A DNA stretch of 64,000 nt from Pseudomonadota bacterium (GTDB lineage Bacteria; Pseudomonadota; Gammaproteobacteria; Burkholderiales; Burkholderiaceae_F), in NCBI GenBank assembly GCA_021825945.1, contig JAKAFN010000004.1, positions 1 through 64,000 of the forward strand, in the 5' to 3' direction. This document shows, piece after piece, positions 56,101-64,000 of the stretch (within the stretch, counting starts at the first letter, position 1; every line of letters starts with the position of its first letter). The translations under genes and the position numbers were made by a program. The notes under the pieces are model-generated. The model made no database searches, was not told where the DNA came from, and was given only the letters and a program-made list of their open reading frames with translations.

Positions 56101-57266
56101 CCGACAGCGTGCTCATGCTCTTCGGCGAGTACCCGCATCAGTTTTCCTCGAGTTGGGCGAAGTCCTGGCTCGAACTGCTGCGGAACCGGCTCGACACCCT
56201 GTTTGCGGCAACGGCGCGCGGCCACCGCCTGATCGGCCCGACGCGCGTGCGCAGCCTGCGGGAACTGCTCTACGGCGACGGCCTGCGCATGTGGGTGCAA
56301 CCGATCGTGAACCTGCAGACCGGAACGGTGGTGCGCGTCGAAGCGTTGGCGCGACTGGAGACCCCGACTGCCGAGGTGGTGAACCCGGACGATTTCCTGC
56401 CTGCGTTCGGCGAGCAGGAATTGCACGCACTGTTCCGCCTGGGTTTGACCCAGGCGCTCGAATACATCCGCTCCTGGCGCGAGACAGGCCTGGACCTGAA
56501 CGTCTCGGTCAACCTGCCGCCGCTCACCCTGACCCAGCCGGATTGCGTATCGTGGATCGAGGAGGCCTTGCGCAAGACGCAGGTCGCCGCCTCCCGCCTG
56601 ACTCTGGAAATCCTCGAGAGCGCGGAACTCGATCACACGCACAGCGGCGAAGCGATGCAGGCCATCGATGCGCTGGGCGTGCACCTGGCGCTGGACGACC
56701 TCGGATCGGGATACGGCAGCCTGGGCCGGCTGGCGGCGATGCCGATCGATACCGTGAAGATCGACCAGGGCCTGATCCGCGAACTGCCGCGCGACCCGCT
56801 CCGCACGATCCGGCTGCTGTCCACCCTGGTGCGCATCGGCGAGGAGTTCGCACGTCACACCGTCGTCGAAGGCCTCGAGGACGACGGCTTCGTCGAGGCC
56901 GCCCGCCTGCTCGGCGCACGCCTCGGTCAAGGGTATGCGCTGGCGCGGCCGATGCCGGCACACTCCTTTCCGGCCTGGATGCAGATCCGTCCCACGATGA
57001 CGGAGGATCCGGCCCTCCACACCTGGCCCGGCGCCTTGGCCTATCACTGGGTGACGGCGCACGATCGCCTGCATCTGCGCAGCCCCGGATCCTTCGAATC
57101 CTGTCCCCTGGCCGCCTTCCTACAACGGCAAGGCCTCGGCGAACCCGAAGTCCTGCGCTGGCACGAACAGATCCACCGCAGCACCCCCGGCGCGACGCGC
57201 GACGCGGCGGCGCGGGCGCTGCTCGAGTGGCTGATACGTCGGGTCACCCTCACCTATGCCCGTTGA
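53172..57266 (+). CDS. Very large multi-sensor GGDEF-EAL protein
   Basis: A 1364-residue protein. Order: N-terminal membrane segment (about 2-22), GAF (about 45-195), PAS/PAC (about 210-325), second GAF (about 335-495), GGDEF with intact LGGDEFVLVF (near 590), a helical region (about 700-850) with ARALGRTHALVGLPNAAMEQ that looks like a globin-coupled-sensor domain, third GAF (about 860-1010), EAL with intact VEALARLE (near 1055) and DDLGSGYGS, and a C-terminal module (about 1290-1364) with a H...C...WHEQIH pattern like the CZB zinc-binding domain. The start could be 53133. The globin-like and CZB-like calls are my reading of residue patterns. Confidence 0.85.
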   Translation: MSLLIGAFGAAVAAFLAYLLVVVRRQNRALIRSTRLLARTGELQAFLAQINQAASQLDDEDAYLRAVCDLAAREGKLALAMIGRPDERGQLQFLAAAGATAYLDGLTISVLPDSPDGQGPAGRAWREGLPIFNVDFSTSSLGPWRARAARLGLKATAVLPIRRGGTTWALLIFYRSDDVAFDPPMQRLLLQLVDDVGRGLDHIARGKRLQLLDRAVAALSEGLTIADARRDLIFVNRAFSEISGYTPEEAVGRNCNFLQGPQSDPATIERIRTALHAGESFDGIIVNTRRDGSTFWNHLHIDAVHDAEGRITHYVGIQRDVTERELQSLRLQRAQAVYRALAAAGDSMLLGATEAAMTSRLCQSLIEGTGFSAVWLARPDAQGIFRPIATSRDPADEPALFDALHVAADDPQSAVARAWRDEAVVVAEIAIPPRERDGGDAPHAATMLAAPVRRDGAVWGILALVAQRSGPFDDETMRNACERVAALLGHGLDELDRKSALQTLRDAESRRARTDPLTGLPNRLAFDEYLPGALARAARRQTVVAVGMLDLDDFKPVNDRFGHSIGDVLLQQIARALRARARQSNFLARLGGDEFVLVFEDLEPEHFLPQLQIALERLHAAVEQPFDLGEGRTAHVGMTVGFALYPQDANEPDTLLRMADAAMYASKAHKHDRTHWWRIGTSGPDGERNRQPDPVLDLFGSESTALLESLDPSILDPVATAFTRAFQEGLAREPEQARILGALTPAEADRLPRSQVEHLLSLMRSDTTREAIERNARALGRTHALVGLPNAAMEQAFGLYESLLRAQLEAAFISSRERYLIMRVATARLRLDVQMQLAAIDETVEKYFSLLKVPIRPSARWVDVLPLALEGLTGLPGIRHAVVFRPDEHGSLRVAAGAGEGFGQIAEMVRDNDDLRPNLNAGSGMQRGPLAMAWFTREVQVVDTYLLDPRLQRWHAVAEEMGWRSAATIPIASVEDTDSVLMLFGEYPHQFSSSWAKSWLELLRNRLDTLFAATARGHRLIGPTRVRSLRELLYGDGLRMWVQPIVNLQTGTVVRVEALARLETPTAEVVNPDDFLPAFGEQELHALFRLGLTQALEYIRSWRETGLDLNVSVNLPPLTLTQPDCVSWIEEALRKTQVAASRLTLEILESAELDHTHSGEAMQAIDALGVHLALDDLGSGYGSLGRLAAMPIDTVKIDQGLIRELPRDPLRTIRLLSTLVRIGEEFARHTVVEGLEDDGFVEAARLLGARLGQGYALARPMPAHSFPAWMQIRPTMTEDPALHTWPGALAYHWVTAHDRLHLRSPGSFESCPLAAFLQRQGLGEPEVLRWHEQIHRSTPGATRDAAARALLEWLIRRVTLTYAR

Positions 57267-57305
57267 TCCGCCGCCAATGACACCGCTTTTTCATGGAGGA
57301 TTTTC

Positions 57306-58145
57306 ATGAACTGCTCCCCTGGCCCGATATCGACCTGCGCCGGCACCCCGCTCCCGGACCCGTCGGATGCCGACGGATCACCCTGCGGCATCTGCCGCAG
57401 CGGAGAAGAGTGCGACGTGCCGTTCGAATTCGCGTTTCAGCCCATCGTCGACCTGACGTCGCGCCGGATCTACGGCCATGAGGCCCTGGTGCGCGGTCCC
57501 CGAGGCGAACCGGCATCGACCGTGCTATCCCAAACCCACGACGGCAACCGCTACAACTTCGACCAGTCGTGCCGGGTGAAGGCGATCAACACGGCGTGCG
57601 ATCTCGGGCTGCGCCAACACCAGGGCGAGCTGCTGTCGATCAACTTTCTGCCACGAGCCGTATATCGCCCCGAGCTTTGTATCCAGACCACGTTGCGCAC
57701 GGCACGCCAGCGCGAACTCGATGTCGGACAGATCCTCTTCGAGGTCACCGAAGGCGAGCGCATCGAGGACGGGCCGTGGTTTGCCGAAATCCTGCGTGAA
57801 TACCGCAAGCAGGGCTTCCTGACGGCCATCGACGATTTCGGTGCGGGGTATGCGGGACTGCGCCTGCTCGCGGATTTTCAGCCGGACGTCGTGAAGATCG
57901 ACATGGATCTGGTGCGCGATGTCGATCGCAGTGCGTCGCGGCAGGCCATCGCGCGCGCGGTGATCCGCATGGCGCAGGAACTGCACATCCGCATCGTCGC
58001 CGAAGGGGTCGAGACCGTCGGCGAGCGCGACTTCTTCCTGCATGAAGGGGTCAGCCTGTTTCAGGGGTATCTGTTCTGCCGGCCGTCGTTCCGTGAGCTG
58101 ACCGACTTCGGCGCCTGCACGGGAATTTCCTCCTCTTTCGCATGA
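57306..58145 (+). CDS. Stand-alone EAL phosphodiesterase with Cys-rich N-terminus
   Basis: A 279-residue EAL protein: FQPIVDL, HEALVR, DDFGAGYAGL and AEGVET motifs are intact, so c-di-GMP hydrolysis is expected. The first ~38 residues contain five cysteines (including CGICRSGEEC), a possible metal or redox site. It starts 40 bases after the large GGDEF-EAL gene, on the same strand; GGAGGA precedes the ATG. Confidence 0.88.
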   Translation: MNCSPGPISTCAGTPLPDPSDADGSPCGICRSGEECDVPFEFAFQPIVDLTSRRIYGHEALVRGPRGEPASTVLSQTHDGNRYNFDQSCRVKAINTACDLGLRQHQGELLSINFLPRAVYRPELCIQTTLRTARQRELDVGQILFEVTEGERIEDGPWFAEILREYRKQGFLTAIDDFGAGYAGLRLLADFQPDVVKIDMDLVRDVDRSASRQAIARAVIRMAQELHIRIVAEGVETVGERDFFLHEGVSLFQGYLFCRPSFRELTDFGACTGISSSFA

Positions 58146-58150
58146 GAACG

Positions 58151-58226
58151 TTCCCCCCTCCCGCACGCGGGAGCGGGGACGGAGATCCACCTCATCCGCA
58201 CTCGTTCCCGCGTGCGGGAGCGGGGG
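58151..58226. repeat. Palindromic GC-rich repeat, two units
   Basis: Two units, CCCCCTCCCGCACGCGGGAG and TTCCCGCGTGCGGGAGCGGG. The second forms the last codons of cbbR, so the CbbR C-terminus (SPAPARGNECG) derives from the repeat. It separates the convergent EAL gene and cbbR and may act as a terminator. Confidence 0.65.
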
Positions 58227-59121
58227 AAAGCAATTGGACGTGGTTGCGCAAGAAATCGAGGAAGGTCGCCGCCGCCACCGACATCTGTTTTCCCTTGGGC
58301 CGCACGACGTACCAATCCCGGCGGATCGGGAACCCTTCGACGTCGAGCACCGCGAGTTCCTTGCGGCTGGCGTCGGGTAGCAGGGTGCTGAGCGACAGCA
58401 ATGCGAGCCCGAGGCCGCCCGCGACGGCTTGCTTGATCGCCTCGTTGCTGCCCAGTTCCATCTTGATCCGCAGCGGCATGCCTCGTTCCGCGAACACCTG
58501 TTCCATCGTCATGCGCGTCCCGGATCCGCGCTCGCGAACCAGAAAGGATTGCTGCGCCACTTCGGCGAACGGAATCGCCGATCGGCCGGCCATCGGATGC
58601 GCTGCCGGGGCGAAGATGACGAGGGGGTTCTCCAGGAACGGCTCGCCTTCGGTATCCATGTCCTCGGGCGGCAGACCCATGACATAAAGATCATCCTGAT
58701 TGCGGGCAAACCGGTCGAGCAGGCGATCCCGATTGACCACTTCGAGCGCGATGTCGATCCCGGGATATTCCAGGCAGAATGGACCCAGGATGCGCGGCAT
58801 GAAGTACTTCGTGGTGGTAGCGGCCGCAATCTTCAGACGGCCTTGCTTGAGTCCTTTGAAATTGGCGACGGTCTGCTCGAACCGGCCCCAGGTATCCAGC
58901 CACTGCGCGCAGGTCGCATAGAGCTCGCGTCCGGCCTCGGTGAGGAACACCTTCTTGCCGACCTGCTCGAGCAAGGGCAATCCCACCTGTTCCTGCAGCA
59001 GGCGGATCTGCTTCGACACCGTCGGTTGCGTGACCTGCATCGCCTCCGCCGCGCGGGAAAAACTACTGAGACGGGCAACCGCCTCGAATACCTGCAACTG
59101 ACGTAGCGTGACGTGCATCAT
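58192..59121 (-). CDS. cbbR: LysR-type regulator CbbR
   Basis: A 309-residue LysR regulator starting MMHVTLRQLQVFEAVARLSS; the helix-turn-helix is about 18-60 (SRAAEAMQVTQPTVSKQIRL) and the ligand domain about 90-300. The N-terminus and the setting, divergent from DAB genes and near cbbO, fit CbbR, the activator of Calvin-cycle genes that responds to NADPH/PEP-type metabolites. GGAGGAGGG precedes the ATG. The last codons lie in a repeat. Confidence 0.85.
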   Translation of the reverse strand: MMHVTLRQLQVFEAVARLSSFSRAAEAMQVTQPTVSKQIRLLQEQVGLPLLEQVGKKVFLTEAGRELYATCAQWLDTWGRFEQTVANFKGLKQGRLKIAAATTTKYFMPRILGPFCLEYPGIDIALEVVNRDRLLDRFARNQDDLYVMGLPPEDMDTEGEPFLENPLVIFAPAAHPMAGRSAIPFAEVAQQSFLVRERGSGTRMTMEQVFAERGMPLRIKMELGSNEAIKQAVAGGLGLALLSLSTLLPDASRKELAVLDVEGFPIRRDWYVVRPKGKQMSVAAATFLDFLRNHVQLLSPAPARGNECG

Positions 59122-59141
59122 GGCCGCCCCCTCCTCCGAGA

Positions 59142-59163
59142 ACGATAACCTCAAGGTTATCGT
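59142..59163. promoter_or_regulatory. Probable CbbR operator between cbbR and dabB
   Basis: ACGATAACCT and AGGTTATCGT form a perfect 10-base inverted repeat with a two-base spacer. A second TTAT-N8-ATAA partial repeat overlaps its right end. LysR regulators bind such dyads; the region is clearly more AT-rich than its flanks, as expected for the shared promoter. Confidence 0.6.
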
Positions 59164-59264
59164 CTACATAATAACTATTCACTTTTATTTCTAGTTCCAT
59201 ATCCCTAAAATTTTTTCCCGGGAGCCATTTGCCCCGAAAACGTCCATCGCCGCAGGAGATCTCC

Positions 59265-60923
59265 ATGCCGCATGACCCGCTTGCGCCCGCTCTGGCCCTC
59301 ATTCCCCCCATCCTCTATCTGCTGATCGGATTGATCCCCGCCGGTTGGGCCAACGCACGCGCCGGCGCGATGGCCGGCCTCGCCGTCAATGCCGCCTGGG
59401 CGTCGCTCGCCGGCGCCGGAGCAACGGCCATCGCCCATGGACTCGACTCCGCGCAGTCCTGGACGATCCATCCGCTCGCACCGGCCGGCCAGAGCGGACT
59501 GCCGGTGAACATCTACGTCAACGGTCTGACCGTCACCATGCTCCTGCTGGTGTCCTTCGTCGGTGCGGTGGTGACCCGCTACGCGCGCGTGAACCTCGAC
59601 GGCGACCCCAATCAAGGGCGTTTCCACAAATGGCTGGCAATGACGCTCGCGGCGATTCTCACCTTGATCGTGTCCGGCAATCTCCTGCTCTTTGCATTCG
59701 CCTGGATCGCCACCAGCCTGTTCCTGCACCAGTTGCTGATGTTCTACCGCGAGCGGCCGGCGGCGGTGCTCGCCGCCCACAAGAAGTTCGTCGCCAGCCG
59801 GATCGGCGACATCAGCCTGCTGTTCGCCGTCGCGCTCATCGCATCGAGCCTGCATACGCTCGATTTCTCCCGGATGTTCCGCATCCTTGCGACGCCGGGA
59901 ATCCCGGTTCCGGCCTCGCTCGATATCGCCGCCTTGCTGATCGTCGTCAGTGCCGCGCTGAAATCCGCGCAGTTCCCCTTCCACGGCTGGTTGATCCAGG
60001 TAATGGAAGCGCCGACACCGGTGTCCGCCCTGCTCCATGCCGGCATCGTCAACGCCGGGGCGTTTCTCGTCGTGCGCATGAGCCCGGTGATCTCGCACTC
60101 GGAAACGGCGCGCTGCGTCCTGGTGGCGATCGGCCTCATCACCTTGGCGCTGTCGTCGCTCGTGATGCTCACCCAGACCAGCATCAAGGTGTCCCTTGCG
60201 TGGTCGACGACGGCGCAAATGGGGTTCATGCTGCTGGAATGCGGGCTGGGCCTCTATAGCCTCGCGATCCTGCACGTCGTCACGCACTCCCTCTACAAGG
60301 CGCACGCGTTCCTTGCGTCGGGAAGCAGCGTCGACGGCTTCCGCGCGCCGGTCCTGCCCTACCCTCGTGGTGGACTTCGTCCCGGCCGGCTCCTGCTTTC
60401 CCTGGTGACCGGGAGCACCCTGACCCTGGTCACCGCCGCCGCATTCGGCGTCACGGTACACAGTGCGCCGGCGCTGCTCGCCGCCGCCACCGTGGTTGCG
60501 ATCGCAACCTCGCAATTGCTGCTGCTGGCATTCACGGAGACCGAGGGCACGCCGTCGTTCCCGCAGGCATTGGGCCTGGGCGTCGTCGTGGTGGTGGCAT
60601 ATTTCACGCTACATGCCGGATTCGAAGCGGCGCTCGCAACCAGCCTGCTGCCGGTGCCGGATCCGACAAGCCGCTTCCAGACGGCGCTCGCGGCCACGGT
60701 GGTCGGCGTCTTCCTCGTTCTGCTGGTGGTCCAGCGCATCCTGAAAACCGATCCGGCGGCCCTGGGCAAGGGGTTGTACCTCCATCTCTACAACGGTCTT
60801 TACGTCGACGTGTACATCACGCGACTGCTGCAACGCGTATGGCCCAGCCCGCCCGCGGACACGGGTGCGGGCGCGCCGCCGGCGCCCTTCGCGACCATTC
60901 CTGGAACCCGAGGTGGCGCATGA
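59265..60923 (+). CDS. dabB: DabB, proton-channel subunit of the DAB inorganic carbon pump
   Basis: A 552-residue membrane protein homologous to NADH dehydrogenase subunit L (NuoL/MrpA family): ALKSAQFPFHGWLIQVMEAP and TPVSALLHAGIVNAGAF are the proton-channel signatures. With DabA it forms the energy-coupled CO2-to-bicarbonate pump described in Halothiobacillus. It is not part of a complex I operon here. Start ATG 59265 has CAGGAG upstream. Its stop overlaps the dabA start. Confidence 0.9.
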   Translation: MPHDPLAPALALIPPILYLLIGLIPAGWANARAGAMAGLAVNAAWASLAGAGATAIAHGLDSAQSWTIHPLAPAGQSGLPVNIYVNGLTVTMLLLVSFVGAVVTRYARVNLDGDPNQGRFHKWLAMTLAAILTLIVSGNLLLFAFAWIATSLFLHQLLMFYRERPAAVLAAHKKFVASRIGDISLLFAVALIASSLHTLDFSRMFRILATPGIPVPASLDIAALLIVVSAALKSAQFPFHGWLIQVMEAPTPVSALLHAGIVNAGAFLVVRMSPVISHSETARCVLVAIGLITLALSSLVMLTQTSIKVSLAWSTTAQMGFMLLECGLGLYSLAILHVVTHSLYKAHAFLASGSSVDGFRAPVLPYPRGGLRPGRLLLSLVTGSTLTLVTAAAFGVTVHSAPALLAAATVVAIATSQLLLLAFTETEGTPSFPQALGLGVVVVVAYFTLHAGFEAALATSLLPVPDPTSRFQTALAATVVGVFLVLLVVQRILKTDPAALGKGLYLHLYNGLYVDVYITRLLQRVWPSPPADTGAGAPPAPFATIPGTRGGA

Positions 60924-63460
60924 ACGCAATCACGACCGTGGGTTTCATCGACGACCGCGGCCAGGCCGAATCGACGGCGCCGGCGCCGGAGGCACTCCGC
61001 GCGCACATCGATGCCGCCTGCGCCCGCATCGCCCCCCTGTGGCCGCTGCAACATTTCGTCGCCGTGAATCCGTTCTTCGGATTGCGCGACCAGAGCTTCC
61101 AGGCGGCGTCCGACACCTTGGCGCGGATCACCGGCGCAGGGATCTACATGCCGCGCGCCTACTATCGTGCGCAACTCGCCTCGGGGCGCATCACGCGCGA
61201 GGACATCGCGACGGCGATCCGCCGTTGCGACAGCGTCCTCGATCCGGAGCAGGTGGAACGGGCCCTGGCCACGGACGCGCCGCGACCCAAGCTCGGGATG
61301 GCGGCGGTCAGCGAAGTGCTCGAACGCGTCGAGGGCGGATTGTGGTCGAGTTTCGTCACTGAACGCATCAGCCTGCACTGCGCGGCCTACTTCGACCTCG
61401 GCCAAGCCACGATCCGCATGCCCTGGCGCAAGCAGACGCTCTTTGCCTCCTGGCGCGAAGCGGCGGCGATCGACCGTAGCCCGTCGATGATGGGGCTCTC
61501 GGCGTTTCGCTCGGCGGTGACCCGGTTGCCGGCGGATCCCTACGCCGCCATCGGCTTGGCAATCGCCCGCCTCAACATCCCGGCGGCGGCGGTCGAACGC
61601 TATCTGCACGCATCGCTGATGAGCATCAACGGCTGGGCGGCCTGGGCCCGCTACCTGCGCTGGCAAGCCGAACTCCAGGGCGGCCGCGACGATTCGATCG
61701 TCGACCTCCTGGCGATCCGGTTGATGTGGGACATGCTCCTCTTTGCGGAAAAACGATCGGCGGCACTGGTTGCGCGCTGGCGCGACATGCTCGCCGCCAG
61801 CATGCGCCCGCCATCGGCCAAGCGGCAGGCTTCCGCGGAGATCGACCGCATCCTGCTGACCGCGATGGAAGTCGGTTTCCAGCGCAACATCATCGCCGGC
61901 ATGGCCGGATCGGCGGGCCCTCGTGCCGACGACAATGCGACGGTGACGCCGGCCCGGCGGCCGGCGTTGCAGGCGGCGTTCTGCATCGATGTACGTTCGG
62001 AGGTATTCCGGCGCGCGCTCGAGACCGTCGCCTCGCCCATCGAGACGCTCGGGTTCGCCGGGTTTTTCGGGATCTTCATCGAACACGTCCCGCTAGGCTC
62101 GACTGCCAGCCACGTCCACGTCCCCGTGCTGTTCCGGCCGGCCTACCCGATCTACGATCGGGTCAAGAGCCGCGATCCGGACACCGTGATCGTCGAACGC
62201 CGTCGTCGCATCGGGCTCTATAAGGCCTGGAAAGGCTTCAAGTTCTCGGCGGCGTCGTGCTTTTCCTTCGTCGAGGCGGCTGGACTGATGTATGCGTCGA
62301 AGCTGATCACCGACAGTTTCGGCTGGACCCGGCCGGTTCCCGACCCGCGGACCCAGGGCCTCGACCGGAACGCCGCCGATCGCGTCGGCCCGACCCTCGA
62401 CGACGTGTCGCCGGACCGGCGATGCCCGGATCACGCCCACGCCGGTATTCCTCCCGAGGAACGCGCCGGACATGCGGAGCGCATCCTGCGAGCGATGTCC
62501 CTCACCCGAAATTTCGCGCCCATCGTGCTGTTGGCCGGCCACGGCAGCAGCACAGTCAATAACCCCTATGGATCGGCGCTCGATTGCGGCGCCTGTGCCG
62601 GACAAACCGGAGAAGCCAGCGCACGCGTGGTCGCCGCGCTATTGAACGACCCGAGCGTCCGGAAAGCGCTGCACCACCGCGGTATCGACGTTCCCGACGA
62701 CACCTGGTTCCTTGCCGGACTCCACGATACGACCACGGATGCGCTGCAACTTTTCGATTGCGATGACGTCCCCCCGGGGCTCGGCCCCGAACTCGCGCGA
62801 TTGCGGCAGTGGTTGGAGCAGGCCGGGGATCTGGCGCGCCTCGAGCGCGCCGCCTTGCTCGGGATCTCTGCCACCACCGATCGCGGCATCGAACATCGCA
62901 TCCGCGACCGCAGCCGCGACTGGTCGCAGGTGCGACCCGAATGGGCACTCGCCAACAACGCGGCATTCATCGCCGCGCCGCGCTCGCGTACCGCGGCGCT
63001 CCATCTCGCCGGCCGCGCCTTCCTGCACGAATACGTCTGGCGGCAGGATGCGGGGTTCGGCGTGCTCGAGCTGATCATGACCGCCCCGATGGTCGTGGCG
63101 AACTGGATCAACATGCAGTACTACGCCTCGGTGGTGGACAACCGACGATTCGGTAGCGGCAACAAGGTGCTGCACAACGTCACCGGCGGCGCCATCGGCG
63201 TGCTCGAAGGCAATGGCGGCGACTTGCGCACCGGCCTGCCGCTGCAGTCGGTACGCGACGGCCGGAACTGGATGCACGAGCCCTTGCGCTTGAGCGTGTT
63301 CCTCGAAGCGCCGCAGGATCCGATCGATGACGTGCTGTCCCGGCACGCCGTGGTGCGGCAGTTCGTGGAGAACGGTTGGCTGCATCTGTTCCGGATCGCC
63401 GATGACGGCACGGTATTCCTGCGCCGGCCCGACGGCCGTTGGCAGGAGACGGATCGCTAA
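60920..63460 (+). CDS. dabA: DabA, carbonic anhydrase-like subunit of the DAB pump (DUF2309)
   Basis: An 846-residue protein with the zinc site of DabA: C355 and D357 (FCIDVRSE), H541 (AGHGSS) and C556 (DCGAC), matching C351, D353, H524 and C539 of the Halothiobacillus protein. It hydrates CO2 on the cytoplasmic side, driven through DabB. The N-terminus LWPLQHFVAVNPFFG is diagnostic of DUF2309. Overlaps dabB by four bases (ATGA). Confidence 0.94.
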   Translation: MNAITTVGFIDDRGQAESTAPAPEALRAHIDAACARIAPLWPLQHFVAVNPFFGLRDQSFQAASDTLARITGAGIYMPRAYYRAQLASGRITREDIATAIRRCDSVLDPEQVERALATDAPRPKLGMAAVSEVLERVEGGLWSSFVTERISLHCAAYFDLGQATIRMPWRKQTLFASWREAAAIDRSPSMMGLSAFRSAVTRLPADPYAAIGLAIARLNIPAAAVERYLHASLMSINGWAAWARYLRWQAELQGGRDDSIVDLLAIRLMWDMLLFAEKRSAALVARWRDMLAASMRPPSAKRQASAEIDRILLTAMEVGFQRNIIAGMAGSAGPRADDNATVTPARRPALQAAFCIDVRSEVFRRALETVASPIETLGFAGFFGIFIEHVPLGSTASHVHVPVLFRPAYPIYDRVKSRDPDTVIVERRRRIGLYKAWKGFKFSAASCFSFVEAAGLMYASKLITDSFGWTRPVPDPRTQGLDRNAADRVGPTLDDVSPDRRCPDHAHAGIPPEERAGHAERILRAMSLTRNFAPIVLLAGHGSSTVNNPYGSALDCGACAGQTGEASARVVAALLNDPSVRKALHHRGIDVPDDTWFLAGLHDTTTDALQLFDCDDVPPGLGPELARLRQWLEQAGDLARLERAALLGISATTDRGIEHRIRDRSRDWSQVRPEWALANNAAFIAAPRSRTAALHLAGRAFLHEYVWRQDAGFGVLELIMTAPMVVANWINMQYYASVVDNRRFGSGNKVLHNVTGGAIGVLEGNGGDLRTGLPLQSVRDGRNWMHEPLRLSVFLEAPQDPIDDVLSRHAVVRQFVENGWLHLFRIADDGTVFLRRPDGRWQETDR

Positions 63461-63504
63461 CGGGCCGGATACGTACTGCGGCGGGAGCGGGCGGGGGGAA
63501 TGGC

Positions 63505-63598
63505 ATGGACGCCCCCATCCCAAGGCCGGATGTATGAGCGCAATCAACCCCGGCTACGCCAAACATGCCTCCGTTCGTTGCAAAACGGGGGCGTCCAT
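63505..63598. repeat. Inverted repeat between dabA and cbbO
   Basis: ATGGACGCCCCC at 63505-63516 and its exact complement GGGGGCGTCCAT at 63587-63598, with a 70-base spacer. GTATGAG follows each arm region as a short direct repeat. It lies between two convergent gene ends; it could be a terminator or a small mobile element. Confidence 0.6.
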
Positions 63599-63613
63599 GT
63601 ATGAGGGTGCCCG

Positions 63614-64000
63614 TCAGCGGGTCATCGACAGGTACAGGGCGGGGAGCTTTTCCGGCAGGCGGGCGACCTGGTCGAGGATCAGATAGTTCTTCGCCCCGAA
63701 GATCCGCGAGACGTACTGATCCGCGTTGGGATCGAGCGTCAGGCAGAAGGTGTTGACGCCGCGTCGCGCCAGTTCCTCGACTGCCTTTCGGGTGTCCTGG
63801 CGCAGATATTGCGGGTCACGCACGTCGTTGTCGGCGGGCTCCCCGTCGGTGAGCAGCAGAATCAGTTTCCGCTGACTCGGTCGCCGGGAAAGATGGGCGC
63901 CGGCATGGCGGAGGGCGGTGCCCATGCGAGTCGAAAGCTGCCCCGTCATCGCTGCCAGCCGGCCCTTGACCCGTTCGTCATAGATGCCGTCGAAATCCTT
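63614..64000 (-). CDS. cbbO: CbbO/NorD-type von Willebrand factor A protein, C-terminal part
   Basis: The last 128 residues of a gene that continues past the right edge. LILLLTDGEPADND (the VWA metal-binding end), YDERVKGRLAAMTGQLSTRM and VNTFCLTLDPNADQYV are typical of CbbO/NorD. CbbO works with the AAA+ protein CbbQ as a Rubisco activase. cbbQ and Rubisco genes are probably beyond the window, so this is an inference from context and from similarity; the related NorD cannot be fully excluded. Confidence 0.8.
   Translation of the reverse strand, partial: KDFDGIYDERVKGRLAAMTGQLSTRMGTALRHAGAHLSRRPSQRKLILLLTDGEPADNDVRDPQYLRQDTRKAVEELARRGVNTFCLTLDPNADQYVSRIFGAKNYLILDQVARLPEKLPALYLSMTR

Overview
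The window reads as a high-GC, Gram-negative proteobacterium, most likely a betaproteobacterium, that fixes both N2 and CO2. Evidence for the lineage is the housekeeping order ygfZ / mltG-tmk-holB-pilZ-tatD, outer-membrane beta-barrels, a cysteine-containing (O2-sensitive type) NifA with no nifL nearby, and the divergent pair ppsR and ppsA. Autotrophy is inferred from cbbR, the DAB inorganic-carbon pump (dabB-dabA) and the end of a cbbO gene. No rRNA, tRNA or CRISPR array was seen.

Layout. 1-9.0 kb: core genes (yciB end, NRDE protein, ygfZ, then the overlapping mltG-tmk-holB-pilZ-tatD run, 5-formyl-THF cyclo-ligase, an outer-membrane protein bracketed by two repeat copies, and ppsR). 9.2-36.7 kb: one continuous nitrogen-fixation and molybdenum island. 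It holds nifA; an outer-membrane protein with modC; modAB on the opposite strand; modE; nifB-fdxN-iscA-nifT-(DegT-like)-(SIR2-like)-2Fe2S ferredoxin; nifZ with an unknown gene, divergent from nifHDK; nifEN-nifX-DUF269-CCE_0567-fdxB; and on the minus strand nifV-nifW-fixABCX-nifQ-psiE. 36.7-39.3 kb: a PAS-GGDEF-EAL protein and a fragment of an Aer-type PAS gene. 39.3-45.7 kb: ppsA, a methyltransferase, yceH, a universal stress protein and a SulP transporter. 46.0-49.3 kb: a gene graveyard (transposase remnants, a broken aminotransferase-like gene, a broken kpsE-like capsule gene) around an intact mannose-1-phosphate guanylyltransferase. 49.5-58.1 kb: a TSUP permease, an old yellow enzyme and three c-di-GMP proteins. 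58.2-64 kb: cbbR, dabB, dabA and the 3' part of cbbO.

How it works together. I could read sigma-54 (-24/-12) promoters in front of nifB, nifH, nifV and the outer membrane protein-modC pair, each with one or two NifA sites of the form TGT-N10-ACA upstream. Weaker -24/-12 matches lie before nifA, modA, nifE and the unknown gene-nifZ pair. NifA thus appears to drive the whole island, including part of molybdate uptake. FixABCX and the ferredoxins would supply electrons, NifB/E/N/X/Q/V build FeMo-co, and the Mod proteins with ModE handle molybdate. The island sits between ppsR and ppsA, which are normally neighbours, so it looks inserted there.

Most unusual content: a DegT/DnrJ-like protein inside the nifB operon whose PLP-binding lysine is replaced by serine, followed by a SIR2-like protein and a 2Fe-2S ferredoxin; a truncated modC running antisense into modB; and a very large GGDEF-EAL protein with possible globin-like and zinc-binding sensor regions.
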